Shown here: positions 1 to 6,442 of the stretch, in pieces
How positions within the stretch are numbered: the first letter of the stretch is position 1
Layout of the letters: each line of letters begins with the position of its first letter
NCBI GenBank assembly: GCA_029287965.1
Contig: JARFQC010000001.1
Span: 1-7,220, forward strand
Source of the DNA: Arenicellales bacterium
Lineage (GTDB): Bacteria; Pseudomonadota; Gammaproteobacteria; BMS3Bbin11
DNA length: 7,220 nt
Reading direction: 5' to 3'
Position numbers and translations under genes: made by a program
The notes under the pieces: generated by a model
Told to the model about the DNA's origin: nothing
What the model saw: the letters and a program-made list of their open reading frames with translations, nothing else
Databases searched by the model: none

Positions 1-792
1 CCGATCGAAGTGGACGTTTTCTGGTCGATGCGCAGCCCGTATAGCTATCTGACATTGAACCGCCTCGTGTGGCTGAACTCGAACTACAATGTCAACGTCA
101 ACATCCGGCCCGTCTTACCGGTGGCCGTGCGCTCGACCAAGGGCGGCAGCGGCAAGGCTGGCGGCCTATTCGGCCTTCCCTACAAGGTGCCCGATACGGT
201 CTGGGATGCTCGGCGTCAGGGTAAGTACCTCGGCGTACCGTTCAATTTTCCGGTGCCCGACCCGGTCTGGCAGGTCTGGAACCCGGGCGACAAGGTTCCA
301 GGTCCCGATAACTGGCTTTCGACCCATCCGCCCGAGAAGCAGCCCTACATCTTCTGGCTCACGCGCCTGGCCTGCTATGCCGAGAAACAGGGCAAAGCGC
401 TCGAGTTCGTCAATCAGGTCTCCTATCTGATCTGGAGCGGCGTAGTTCATCCGACTAACCCCAATGCCGCTGAAGATTATGCCAAGGGGCACTGGCCAAA
501 TTACGTGAAAGAGTATATGAATCGCGTCGATGGTCTCGACCACGACGAGGCGATTGCCTACATCCGGAAAAATCCCAAAGAAATCGACCAGCACTGGATC
601 GACAACGCCGAGGGCATGGCGCGAACCGGTCACGGTGGCGTTCCACTGATGGTGTTAGAGGATGAGCCCTTCTTTGGCGGCGACCGCTTCGATCAGTTCG
701 TCTGGCGATTGCGCCAGAGCGGATTAACTAGGCGCTCAGAACCGCGAGCCCCGTTCACCACTCCACCGTTGCGCTGGCCCAACGGTGTCTAA
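1..792 (+). CDS. DsbA-fold protein, 2-hydroxychromene-2-carboxylate isomerase / kappa-GST-like (5' partial)
   Basis: The reading frame is open from base 1, so the gene probably begins upstream; a GTG at 10 is the first start-type codon but lacks a visible ribosome binding site. Counting from that GTG, residues 9-14 read SPYSYL, the N-terminal motif of the HCCA isomerase/kappa-GST branch of the thioredoxin fold. In that branch a serine stands where DsbA has its CxxC cysteines. A helical insert follows, then GVP with the presumed cis-proline at residue 212, and a GGDRFD stretch at 223-228 that matches the usual C-terminal G(x)DR motif of the family. About 260 residues is close to, or slightly longer than, characterised members. 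There is no signal peptide in the visible part, so a soluble cytoplasmic protein is likely. Known members act on glutathione-dependent isomerisation in aromatic degradation, but the family is broad and no aromatic-catabolism gene is nearby, so the substrate is unknown. Fold assignment is firm; the exact reaction is not. Confidence 0.85.
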   Translation, partial: PIEVDVFWSMRSPYSYLTLNRLVWLNSNYNVNVNIRPVLPVAVRSTKGGSGKAGGLFGLPYKVPDTVWDARRQGKYLGVPFNFPVPDPVWQVWNPGDKVPGPDNWLSTHPPEKQPYIFWLTRLACYAEKQGKALEFVNQVSYLIWSGVVHPTNPNAAEDYAKGHWPNYVKEYMNRVDGLDHDEAIAYIRKNPKEIDQHWIDNAEGMARTGHGGVPLMVLEDEPFFGGDRFDQFVWRLRQSGLTRRSEPRAPFTTPPLRWPNGV

Positions 793-823
793 GGAGTATT
801 TGACGCATTTCAGGTCGATGTGT

Positions 824-843
824 CCCTCGCTACGCAGCGGGGG
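824..843 (+). other. GC-rich stem-loop between isomerase-like gene and DUF1622 pair
   Basis: Bases 824-831 (CCCTCGCT) pair with 836-843 (AGCGGGGG) around a four-base loop ACGC, giving an 8-bp stem with one G-T wobble. It lies 31 bases after the stop of the upstream gene and 38 bases before the TTG start of the next. The following bases (TATGTCTACTTATT) are T-rich but not a clean T-run, so it is a poor match to a classic intrinsic terminator. It could be a weak terminator, an mRNA 3'-end stabiliser or a leader structure of the DUF1622 transcript. The structure is read directly from sequence; its role is inferred. Confidence 0.45.
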
Positions 844-869
844 TATGTCTACTTATTACCGCTTGATCT

Positions 870-873
870 GGAG
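870..873 (+). promoter_or_regulatory. Ribosome binding site deciding the TTG start at 882
   Basis: GGAG ends 8 bases before the TTG at 882, an ideal spacing. The in-frame ATG at 897 has no purine-rich stretch at a suitable distance (it is preceded by GATTGAACACATA). This favours the rarer TTG start for the first DUF1622 gene. Confidence 0.55.
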
Positions 874-881
874 CCTACAAG

Positions 882-1253
882 TTGATTGAACACATAATGG
901 GGTTGCTGGAACATGCCGGTGTGGCCATCGCTCTGTTTGCTGTGGCAGTGATCGTCTGCAGTGTCATTATCTCCGCGTGGCGGTATATAAGACAATTTCA
1001 TTTAAAGGAAGCCGATCTAGCGCAGAACTTCAGCCGTTTCAAAAAGGAACTCGGCAGTGGCCTGTTGTTGGGGCTGGAAATTCTTGTTCTTGCAGACGTC
1101 ATTGAGACGATGACCACTAAACCGAGCTATGCCTCTCTGTCGATGCTTGGGTTTATCGTCGTCATTCGAACAGTGTTAAGTTGGACGCTGACGCTAGAAG
1201 CTGAAGGACGTTGGCCCTGGCAGTTATCGGGCACTAGTGAGAAAAATGCCTGA
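882..1253 (+). CDS. DUF1622 family small inner-membrane protein (first of a tandem pair)
   Basis: This 123-residue protein has a hydrophobic N-terminal segment (about 12-32), a polar, basic stretch (34-57), and two further hydrophobic segments (about 60-76 and 86-105). The conserved features are LG followed by GLEILV at 64-69, IRT at 95-97, LSW at 99-101 and a terminal GRWPWQ at 109-114. I recognise this layout as the DUF1622 family, whose function is not established. The TTG start is chosen because GGAG lies 8 bases upstream; starting at the ATG at 897 would remove only five residues. Its stop overlaps the start of a second DUF1622 gene, so the two are almost certainly co-transcribed and perhaps form a hetero-oligomer. 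It shares a 14-base identical stretch (1075-1088) with that neighbour at the GLEILV-encoding site. No catalytic residues can be assigned. Confidence 0.8.
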   Translation: MIEHIMGLLEHAGVAIALFAVAVIVCSVIISAWRYIRQFHLKEADLAQNFSRFKKELGSGLLLGLEILVLADVIETMTTKPSYASLSMLGFIVVIRTVLSWTLTLEAEGRWPWQLSGTSEKNA

Positions 1254-1590
1254 GCAGATCTCACAGGCCCTGGGTTTACTCGCCGACCTGTTGGAAATTG
1301 CCGGTGCTGCTGCAATCCTGGCAGGCTTCATTATATCCACGATACGATGCTTTGAAGAAATGTGGAAACAGGACGTGTTACCTGCAATAAGGAAATATCG
1401 TAAATCACTCGGACGCAGTATCCTGATCGGTTTGGAAATTCTTGTTGCCGCAACCATCATAAAAACGATCTCCGTTGATCCAACTTTTACAGGCATGGCC
1501 TTTCTTACAATCATGGTGTTAATCCGCACTATTCTTAGCTGGACCACGGTACTTGAAATGACGGGACGCTGGCCGTGGCAGAAAACATGA
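1246..1590 (+). CDS. DUF1622 family small inner-membrane protein (second of a tandem pair)
   Basis: The product is 114 residues from the ATG at 1246; an in-frame GTG at 1237 would add three residues. I prefer the ATG because it overlaps the previous stop within ATGCCTGA (8 bases), a typical translational-coupling arrangement, with a weak GTGAG just upstream. Hydrophobic segments lie at about 18-33, 58-74 and 84-103. Family landmarks repeat those of the upstream gene: LG at 55-56, GLEILV at 62-67, DP at 78-79, IRT at 93-95, LSW at 97-99 and GRWPWQ at 107-112. Outside these blocks the two proteins differ widely, so this is an old duplication or a long-maintained pair, not a recent copy. The second copy carries the DP usual after the second helix, where the first has KP. 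Function is unknown; a membrane location is inferred from hydrophobicity. Confidence 0.8.
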   Translation: MPEQISQALGLLADLLEIAGAAAILAGFIISTIRCFEEMWKQDVLPAIRKYRKSLGRSILIGLEILVAATIIKTISVDPTFTGMAFLTIMVLIRTILSWTTVLEMTGRWPWQKT

Positions 1591-1707
1591 TTGTCATTGG
1601 TTGTCGAAGTGCCTCTTTTTTCTTAGTTCAGGCAAATTATTTGGATGTCTGCTGCCGTCCAGCCAGGTGGAGCGAATACCCAAGCGTGGAGGTCGGCAAC
1701 CGACTAA

Positions 1708-1736
1708 TTGAGACTTCTAATCACACTCGATAAAAG
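1708..1736 (+). promoter_or_regulatory. Candidate sigma70 promoter
   Basis: TTGAGA at 1708-1713 (five of six matches to TTGACA) is followed after exactly 17 bases by TAAAAG at 1731-1736 (four of six to TATAAT). Transcription would begin near 1743, next to the GGAGGT Shine-Dalgarno at 1742-1747, or run on toward the efflux operon. The -10 is imperfect and in AT-rich sequence such matches arise by chance. Confidence 0.3.
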
Positions 1737-1751
1737 TACACGGAGGTATAT

Positions 1752-1772
1752 ATGAGTAATAAACCCGGTTGA
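1752..1772 (+). other. Six-codon mini-ORF with strong Shine-Dalgarno
   Basis: ATG at 1752 is preceded by GGAGGT (1742-1747) with a 4-base gap, one of the best ribosome binding sites in the window, yet it encodes only MSNKPG before TGA. It could be a leader peptide, or the start of a gene whose body has been lost. No downstream attenuator-like hairpin was recognised. Translation is plausible; function is unknown. Confidence 0.3.
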
Positions 1773-1828
1773 ATTCACAATTTTAGTGGGGCTACCCTGA
1801 TTCGGATAACTAATGCAGGGGAAATGAA

Positions 1829-1876
1829 ATGACAGACACAAGAGCCAGCCAAAGCCGCCGTAAGTTACTCAAATAA
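1829..1876 (+). pseudogene. Truncated Tat-signal-like N-terminus (relic gene start)
   Basis: ATG at 1829 lies 6 bases after AGGGGA (1817-1822) and encodes MTDTRASQSRRKLLK, then TAA. The SRRKLLK portion matches the twin-arginine signal n-region (S/T-R-R-x-L-L/F-K), and the whole peptide resembles the first 15 residues of a Tat-exported protein. The hydrophobic core and any mature domain are absent, and none was recognised in the other frames downstream before the adaptor gene. The simplest reading is that a deletion or rearrangement removed the rest of a Tat substrate (for example a solute-binding protein or a small redox-associated Tat protein). The ORF is short, so chance cannot be excluded. 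Confidence 0.35.
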
Positions 1877-2030
1877 ATAGTGGATCAACAGGTACTCCAC
1901 GACATGTCCTGCATGCTTTGATTGCCCGTCCCACTAAACCGCTTTATCTCGTATGGATTTTTCGCGTTTGCTGGCCTGTGCCCGTGATATATTTCAAACA
2001 CATGTTCAGTCCCAATCTGCCCTGGATTCC

Positions 2031-3143
2031 ATGATAAAGACAACTGGCCTTGAGCGCCGCCTACACCGAATCAGCAGCGGGTTTGTACTCTTCTCGCTGG
2101 CACTGAACATTATCCTTCCAGCCAGTGCACAACCACGCTTGCCGGTTGTAATCGTGGATATGTCAGAACAGACAACGCTGGTAGAAGAAGTCTCGCTGAC
2201 TGGTACAGTGACTTCACCCCGTATTACTCAGCTTTCGACCGAAGTCAGCGGATTCATCGAGAGCGTTTCAGTCGATTTGGGTGACCGCCTCAGTGTGAGC
2301 GACGAGATCCTGCGCCTCAACTCAGACCTGAAAGTCCTGTCACTCGACGCAGCGAAAGCTGCCACCGAGCAGGCCAGGCAGCAGCTTGCCGATGCCAAGC
2401 GGCGACTGGCCGATGCGAAAAGGCTGGTAAAAAGCCAGAACATTTCCGCCAGCGAGTACGAATCACTGGCAGCCGAGGTAAGAATCGATAGTGCCGAGCT
2501 GCTTCGATTTAGCGCCGAGCAGCAAATCAAATCAGCGGAACTGGAACGTCATGTGCTGAAATCACCTTTTGACGGAGTAATCAGCCGAAAACATGTAGAG
2601 CAGGGTGAATGGATTCAACCCGGCGATCCGGTGGTTGAACTGGTCGGTCTGGCAGATCTTCGGATCGATTTTCGTGCCCCACAGACAGTTTTCACCAAAC
2701 TCGACAAGGCTGCAAAAATTCATATCCGGCTGGACTCCATGCCCAATCGAACTTTCGAAGCTGAGCTGGACGCTATCGTACCCGTGACGGATCCCACCAC
2801 GCGAACGTTTCTGATCAGGACAAAACTGCTTGACCGTGATGTACCGCTAACGCCCGGCATGTCGGCCAGCGCCATTCTGCAGCTGGACACCAACAAGCAA
2901 GGTGTTGTCATTCATCGCGATGCACTCACCCGGTATCCGGATGGAAGAGTCACCGTGTGGGTAATCGACGAAAATCCGACTGGTGATGGAGAAACCGTAT
3001 CGGAACAGCAGGTTCAGACCAGCTATAGCTTCAATGGCAAAATTGCAATTCGTGAAGGCCTGGCTCCCGGCAAAAGAGTCGTGGTGCAGGGAAATGAAGG
3101 ATTGCGAAACGGTCAAAAAGTCATCATCAAGCGGTCCGAGTAG
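2031..3143 (+). CDS. RND efflux system periplasmic adaptor subunit (HlyD/AcrA-type membrane fusion protein)
   Basis: This adaptor would bridge the inner-membrane RND pump to an outer-membrane channel. From ATG 2031 it is 370 residues. It has a Sec signal peptide (basic residues 9-13, hydrophobic 18-30, ASA then cleavage near residue 33); a first half-lipoyl motif (about 69-98); and an alpha-helical hairpin rich in Ala, Lys, Glu and Arg (about 100-175). The second half-lipoyl motif has SPFDGVISRK and QGEWIQPGDPV (about 178-205). A beta-barrel with the TDPTTRTFLIR block (about 253-263) and a membrane-proximal domain ending in GLRNGQKVIIK follow. No lipobox cysteine is seen, so it is probably soluble or peripherally bound. 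The frame is open to an ATG at 1953, giving 396 residues; neither start has a good Shine-Dalgarno, but the shorter one places the signal peptide at the N-terminus, so I prefer it. The permease gene begins 21 bases downstream. Substrate is unknown. Confidence 0.9.
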   Translation: MIKTTGLERRLHRISSGFVLFSLALNIILPASAQPRLPVVIVDMSEQTTLVEEVSLTGTVTSPRITQLSTEVSGFIESVSVDLGDRLSVSDEILRLNSDLKVLSLDAAKAATEQARQQLADAKRRLADAKRLVKSQNISASEYESLAAEVRIDSAELLRFSAEQQIKSAELERHVLKSPFDGVISRKHVEQGEWIQPGDPVVELVGLADLRIDFRAPQTVFTKLDKAAKIHIRLDSMPNRTFEAELDAIVPVTDPTTRTFLIRTKLLDRDVPLTPGMSASAILQLDTNKQGVVIHRDALTRYPDGRVTVWVIDENPTGDGETVSEQQVQTSYSFNGKIAIREGLAPGKRVVVQGNEGLRNGQKVIIKRSE

Positions 3144-3152
3144 GGCCGCCAT

Positions 3153-3157
3153 GGGGA
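3153..3157 (+). promoter_or_regulatory. Ribosome binding site for the RND permease GTG start
   Basis: GGGGA sits 7 bases before the GTG at 3165. This supports the GTG start over the in-frame ATG at 3177, which would cut the conserved MFNAMV N-terminus. Confidence 0.5.
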
Positions 3158-3164
3158 TAACCTA

Positions 3165-6100
3165 GTGTTCAACGCCATGGTCAAGCACGGCATCCTGATT
3201 GCCGTGGGCACATTAATCATCGCGGTATTGGGTATCCTGGCCGCCTTTACTATCCCTGTGCAGATGATTCCTGACCTGGAGGTGCGCACCATATCGATAC
3301 GCACCAACTGGCCGGGCGCCACCCCACAAGATGTAGAAAAAGAGATACTCATCGAGCAGGAAGAGCATCTCCGTAGCGTGCGTGGACTCCAGCGAATCAT
3401 TTCATCCGCCTCGTTCGGACGGGCACAAATCGAGCTGGAGTTTCCTTTTGGTATCAATCTCAACGATACGCTGATCGAGGTTGTCAATGCACTGAGCCGG
3501 GTACCCTCCTATCCGAACAATGTCGACGAACCGCGTATATATGCGACGTCTTTCTCGGCCAATTCGTTCATGTACTTCAGGGTCATGCCACTGCCAGGCA
3601 ATCCGCGCGGCCTGGACATGGTGCCCATGCAGGATTACATCCGGGACAATGTCGCTGCGCGCATGGAAACCGTTCCCGGCGTCTCCGAGATTTCCGTGTA
3701 TGGCGGTGCCGATCGCCAGATACAGATTCTTATAGACCCGGCCAGGCTTGCAGAGCGCAATCTCACCACCGGGCAGGTGCGCGATGCCATCCAACAGCGT
3801 AACCGTGACGTATCCGGTGGTGAAATCGAAGCAGGCAAGCGACGTTACCTGCTGCGCACCATCGGTCGTTTTAGAGATGTGGAAGACCTTGAACAGTTGA
3901 TCATTGATCAACAGGGTGATGCGGTCCTTCGACTTGGTGATGTGGCTGAGGTACGACTCGACCACTTTGAAATCAGCCGCTACTCCTATACCGATGGCCA
4001 GCCTGTGATCGGTCTGTCGGTCCGTCGGCAAGCAGGTTCAAACGTAATCGACATAAAGAGGGCATTAATGCCTGAAGTCGAGGCGATAAACGAGGAGATT
4101 CTGCGTCCCGCTGGAATGCACATGCGCCTGATTGCAGATGACGTGGGCTATGTAGAAGAATCAATCAAGAACGTCTGGACCAACCTGGCAATCGGTGCAT
4201 TGCTGGCGAGTTTCGTCATGTTCCTCTTCTTGCGCAGTGGCAGAGCTACCTTGATCGGCGTTATCGGTATCCCGATCTGTACCATTGCCGCATTCATGGG
4301 ACTGGTCATGGCGGGCCGGACGATCAATGTGATCTCCCTGGCAGGCATAGCCTTTGCCATCGGTATGACTCTGGATAACAGTATCGTGGTGCTTGAGAGT
4401 ATCGAGCTGTCCTGGCGTAAGGGACTGGATCGCTGGAAGGCTGCGGTCGATGGTGTCAGCAAGGTATGGCCAGCGGTGCTTGCATCTACCCTGACCACGG
4501 TATTGGTATTCGTACCGATCGTTTTTATCGAGGAAGAGGCCGGGCAGCTTTACTCCGATGTCGCGATTGCAATTTCCGCATCGATTGTCGCTTCCATGAT
4601 CGTGGCCATTGCCGTCATCCCTGCAGCCGCGGCACGGGTATTTGGCAGCCAGGACAACAGGCGCGAAGAAAAACCGGGCTGGAAAGAGTTCCTGACCGAG
4701 CGGGTCAACTGGATCACCCAGACCCGGTCGCATCAAGCCTCCATTGTCGTGCTCGTACTGGGCATTTGCACCGCTATCGTCGTTTACCTCACGCCACCGG
4801 CAGAGTACCTGCCGGAAGGTGAGGAGCCGAAGATATTCGCCAGCATGAGTCCGCCCACGGGTTACAACCTGGAGACCATGGCGAACATTGGTGAAGAGCT
4901 GCAGGAGTACTTCATGCCATTTCTCGAGCATGATTCGCAAATGTTCGAAAAAGGTGAAGCCGATGTACCCGCATTGCTTTACTTCAACCTGAGCATTCAG
5001 GCGACGCGCCTGCGCATTATTGCCCAGCCCAAAGACCCCGCCCATATCAAGGCGCTGATGACGGCAGTCAATCGCAAGTTTGAATCCTATGTTGGCATGC
5101 GATCATTCGTGACACGCGGTTCTATCATAACCAGTAATAGCGGTGGAACGCGCAGCATAAACCTGGATATTTCGGGCCCCTCCCTGCAGGCGATCTACAA
5201 GGTGGCGGGAATGGCCGAGCGCCGGGCAAAAGAGGTGTTCGACAAGCCGCGTGTGCGTTCGCAACCCTCGACCCTGACCCTGTCGCAGCCGCTGGTAGAG
5301 ATTCATCCTAACTGGCAACGGCTCGAGCAGCTGCAGCTGTCCAATCGTGATCTGGGCTTTACCATTGCGGCCATGACTGATGGTGCATTCGTGGACGAGT
5401 TCTTCCTCGATGATGACAAGATCGATATATACCTGTACAGCGCAGCAGGAAAAAATGCTTCCCTGGAGACGCTTAACCAGATCCCGATATACACGCCTTC
5501 CGACGCGATAATTCAATTGGAGTATGTCGCCGACATCAATGAGACAGTAGATACCAGCGATATCCGACGGGTTGATGGCAAGCGCACCGTGACCATGAAC
5601 ATCATTCCTCCAGATGGGATAGCACTGGAAACCGGCCTTGGAATCGTCAAGCAGGAAGTAGTGAACTATTTGCAGGAAAGTGGTGCTGTTCCAGGAGATG
5701 TGAAAATCCTGATCTCGGGAGCAAGCGATCAACTCGAGTCCACCAGGGAATCACTGACATCAAATTACCTGGTGGCCCTGGTAATCATCTACCTCATTCT
5801 CGTTGCAATCTTCTCACACTGGGGATACCCCCTCATCATCATGACCACCATACCACTTGGCATTGCCTCGGGCATCGTGGGGCTCTGGTTGATGAACGCA
5901 TTGGGTCAGTGGCTACCAGCGGTTGGCTACCCGGAGATACATCAGCCTTTCGACATGATTACCATGCTCGGTTTCCTGATCCTGATGGGCACGGTGGTGA
6001 ACAACCCCATACTCATCGTACACCAGTCCATGGTGAACGCGCGCAAGCTGGGAATGAATGCACGTGAAGCGGTCCGTAATGCCGTTGCAATTCGCCTGCG

Positions 6101-6302
6101 CCCCATCGCCATGACCACATTGACCACTGTCTGCGGACTGGCTCCACTGGTCTTTATCCCGGGCGAGGGGACGGAACTCTATCGAGGTGTCGGCGTGATC
6201 GTGCTGTTCGGACTGGTCGGCACCGCCATCGTTACCCTGACATTTTTACCTGCCCTACTAACGTTAATCATGGGGATTCGTAACAAACCCGAAACCTTAT
6301 AA
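3165..6302 (+). CDS. RND efflux transporter permease subunit (AcrB-like, HAE1-type)
   Basis: This inner-membrane, proton-driven exporter subunit works as a trimer with the adaptor encoded just upstream. Its 1045 residues match the usual 1030-1050 of the family. The layout is TM1 (about 9-29), a large periplasmic porter domain with PGATPQDVE near 50-58 and PGVSEISVYGG, TM2-TM7 (about 340-543), a second periplasmic loop, and TM8-TM12 (about 869-1037). TM4 holds GMTLDNSIVVLE: D404 matches AcrB D407, but the second aspartate (AcrB D408) is N405. In TM10 the AcrB K940 position is N946 (TVVNNPILIV). In TM11, RLRPIAMT keeps the AcrB R971 and T978 equivalents as R977 and T984. Thus proton coupling may rest on one acidic residue, a variation I believe occurs in some RND branches. 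Sequence cannot tell the cargo (drugs, lipids, metabolites); the hydrophobic HAE1 type is favoured over metal exporters, which carry a different TM4 motif. The gene is intact with no frameshift. Confidence 0.95.
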   Translation: MFNAMVKHGILIAVGTLIIAVLGILAAFTIPVQMIPDLEVRTISIRTNWPGATPQDVEKEILIEQEEHLRSVRGLQRIISSASFGRAQIELEFPFGINLNDTLIEVVNALSRVPSYPNNVDEPRIYATSFSANSFMYFRVMPLPGNPRGLDMVPMQDYIRDNVAARMETVPGVSEISVYGGADRQIQILIDPARLAERNLTTGQVRDAIQQRNRDVSGGEIEAGKRRYLLRTIGRFRDVEDLEQLIIDQQGDAVLRLGDVAEVRLDHFEISRYSYTDGQPVIGLSVRRQAGSNVIDIKRALMPEVEAINEEILRPAGMHMRLIADDVGYVEESIKNVWTNLAIGALLASFVMFLFLRSGRATLIGVIGIPICTIAAFMGLVMAGRTINVISLAGIAFAIGMTLDNSIVVLESIELSWRKGLDRWKAAVDGVSKVWPAVLASTLTTVLVFVPIVFIEEEAGQLYSDVAIAISASIVASMIVAIAVIPAAAARVFGSQDNRREEKPGWKEFLTERVNWITQTRSHQASIVVLVLGICTAIVVYLTPPAEYLPEGEEPKIFASMSPPTGYNLETMANIGEELQEYFMPFLEHDSQMFEKGEADVPALLYFNLSIQATRLRIIAQPKDPAHIKALMTAVNRKFESYVGMRSFVTRGSIITSNSGGTRSINLDISGPSLQAIYKVAGMAERRAKEVFDKPRVRSQPSTLTLSQPLVEIHPNWQRLEQLQLSNRDLGFTIAAMTDGAFVDEFFLDDDKIDIYLYSAAGKNASLETLNQIPIYTPSDAIIQLEYVADINETVDTSDIRRVDGKRTVTMNIIPPDGIALETGLGIVKQEVVNYLQESGAVPGDVKILISGASDQLESTRESLTSNYLVALVIIYLILVAIFSHWGYPLIIMTTIPLGIASGIVGLWLMNALGQWLPAVGYPEIHQPFDMITMLGFLILMGTVVNNPILIVHQSMVNARKLGMNAREAVRNAVAIRLRPIAMTTLTTVCGLAPLVFIPGEGTELYRGVGVIVLFGLVGTAIVTLTFLPALLTLIMGIRNKPETL

Positions 6303-6442
6303 TCTCCAGACAGCGGTCAAGATTTCTGTTACCTAATCTTATTGAGCTTAATCGTGTTTTGAAGTCGTGAGTGCATGTTGAGTACGAATTCAGTACTGAG
6401 TGTTATACAAAACCTTTGCAACGTACCGAGGTAGGAGGGCAT
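6303..6442 (+). other. Spacer between RND permease and TAXI gene, with an inverted repeat
   Basis: This 140-base gap has no clear intrinsic terminator after the permease. AGTAC at 6381-6385 and GTACT at 6392-6396 form a 5-bp inverted repeat around GAATTCA. A TTGAGT (6378-6383) and a TATACA (6404-6409) resemble promoter elements but are 20 bases apart, more than the optimum. A promoter for the TAXI gene probably lies in this gap, possibly with an operator at the inverted repeat, but this is weakly supported. Confidence 0.3.
6428..6439 (+). promoter_or_regulatory. Strong, doubled Shine-Dalgarno for the TAXI gene
   Basis: GAGGT (6428-6432) is followed at once by AGGAGG (6433-6438). Their distances to the ATG at 6443 are 10 and 4 bases. 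This fixes the start and suggests high translation, as expected for an abundant periplasmic binding protein. Confidence 0.6.

Larger units (their letters stand above)
1591..2030 (+). other. Long intergenic region with promoter-like signals and short leader or relic ORFs
   Basis: This stretch has no ORF of gene size on either strand that resembles a known protein. From left to right it holds a T-run near 1616-1621 with no stem before it; a small hairpin GTCGG-CAA-CCGAC at 1692-1704; a sigma70-like promoter at 1708-1736; a six-codon ORF at 1752-1772; a 15-codon Tat-like ORF at 1829-1876; and two adjacent palindromes, GACATGTC at 1901-1908 and GCATGC at 1911-1916. The frame of the downstream adaptor is open from 1953, so the last 78 bases could be coding if the longer start is used. 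The mix of good translation starts and immediate stops suggests decay or deletion of a former gene, or leader regulation. Confidence 0.5.

Noticed and set aside
166..633. 155-codon open frame on the - strand
   Set aside because: Antisense to the isomerase-like gene, whose motifs clearly define the + strand as coding.
800..889. 29-codon TTG-initiated ORF just after GGAG at 793
   Set aside because: It has a Shine-Dalgarno-like GGAG only three bases before the TTG, its translation resembles no protein, and it spans the hairpin; a chance frame is more likely.
1591..1621. T-run at 1616-1621 as an intrinsic terminator of the DUF1622 pair
   Set aside because: No stable stem directly precedes the T-run; the only pairing found (ATGA/TCAT) is four bases and too far upstream.
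3402..4031. 209-codon open frame on the - strand
   Set aside because: Antisense to the permease porter-domain coding region, with no family likeness.
4161..5045. 294-codon open frame on the - strand
   Set aside because: It lies fully antisense to the intact RND permease; its translation is rich in His, Gln, Arg and Asp with no recognisable domain, typical of the shadow of a conserved coding frame.
5103..5732. 209-codon open frame on the - strand
   Set aside because: Antisense to the second periplasmic loop of the permease; no recognisable domain or good ribosome binding site.
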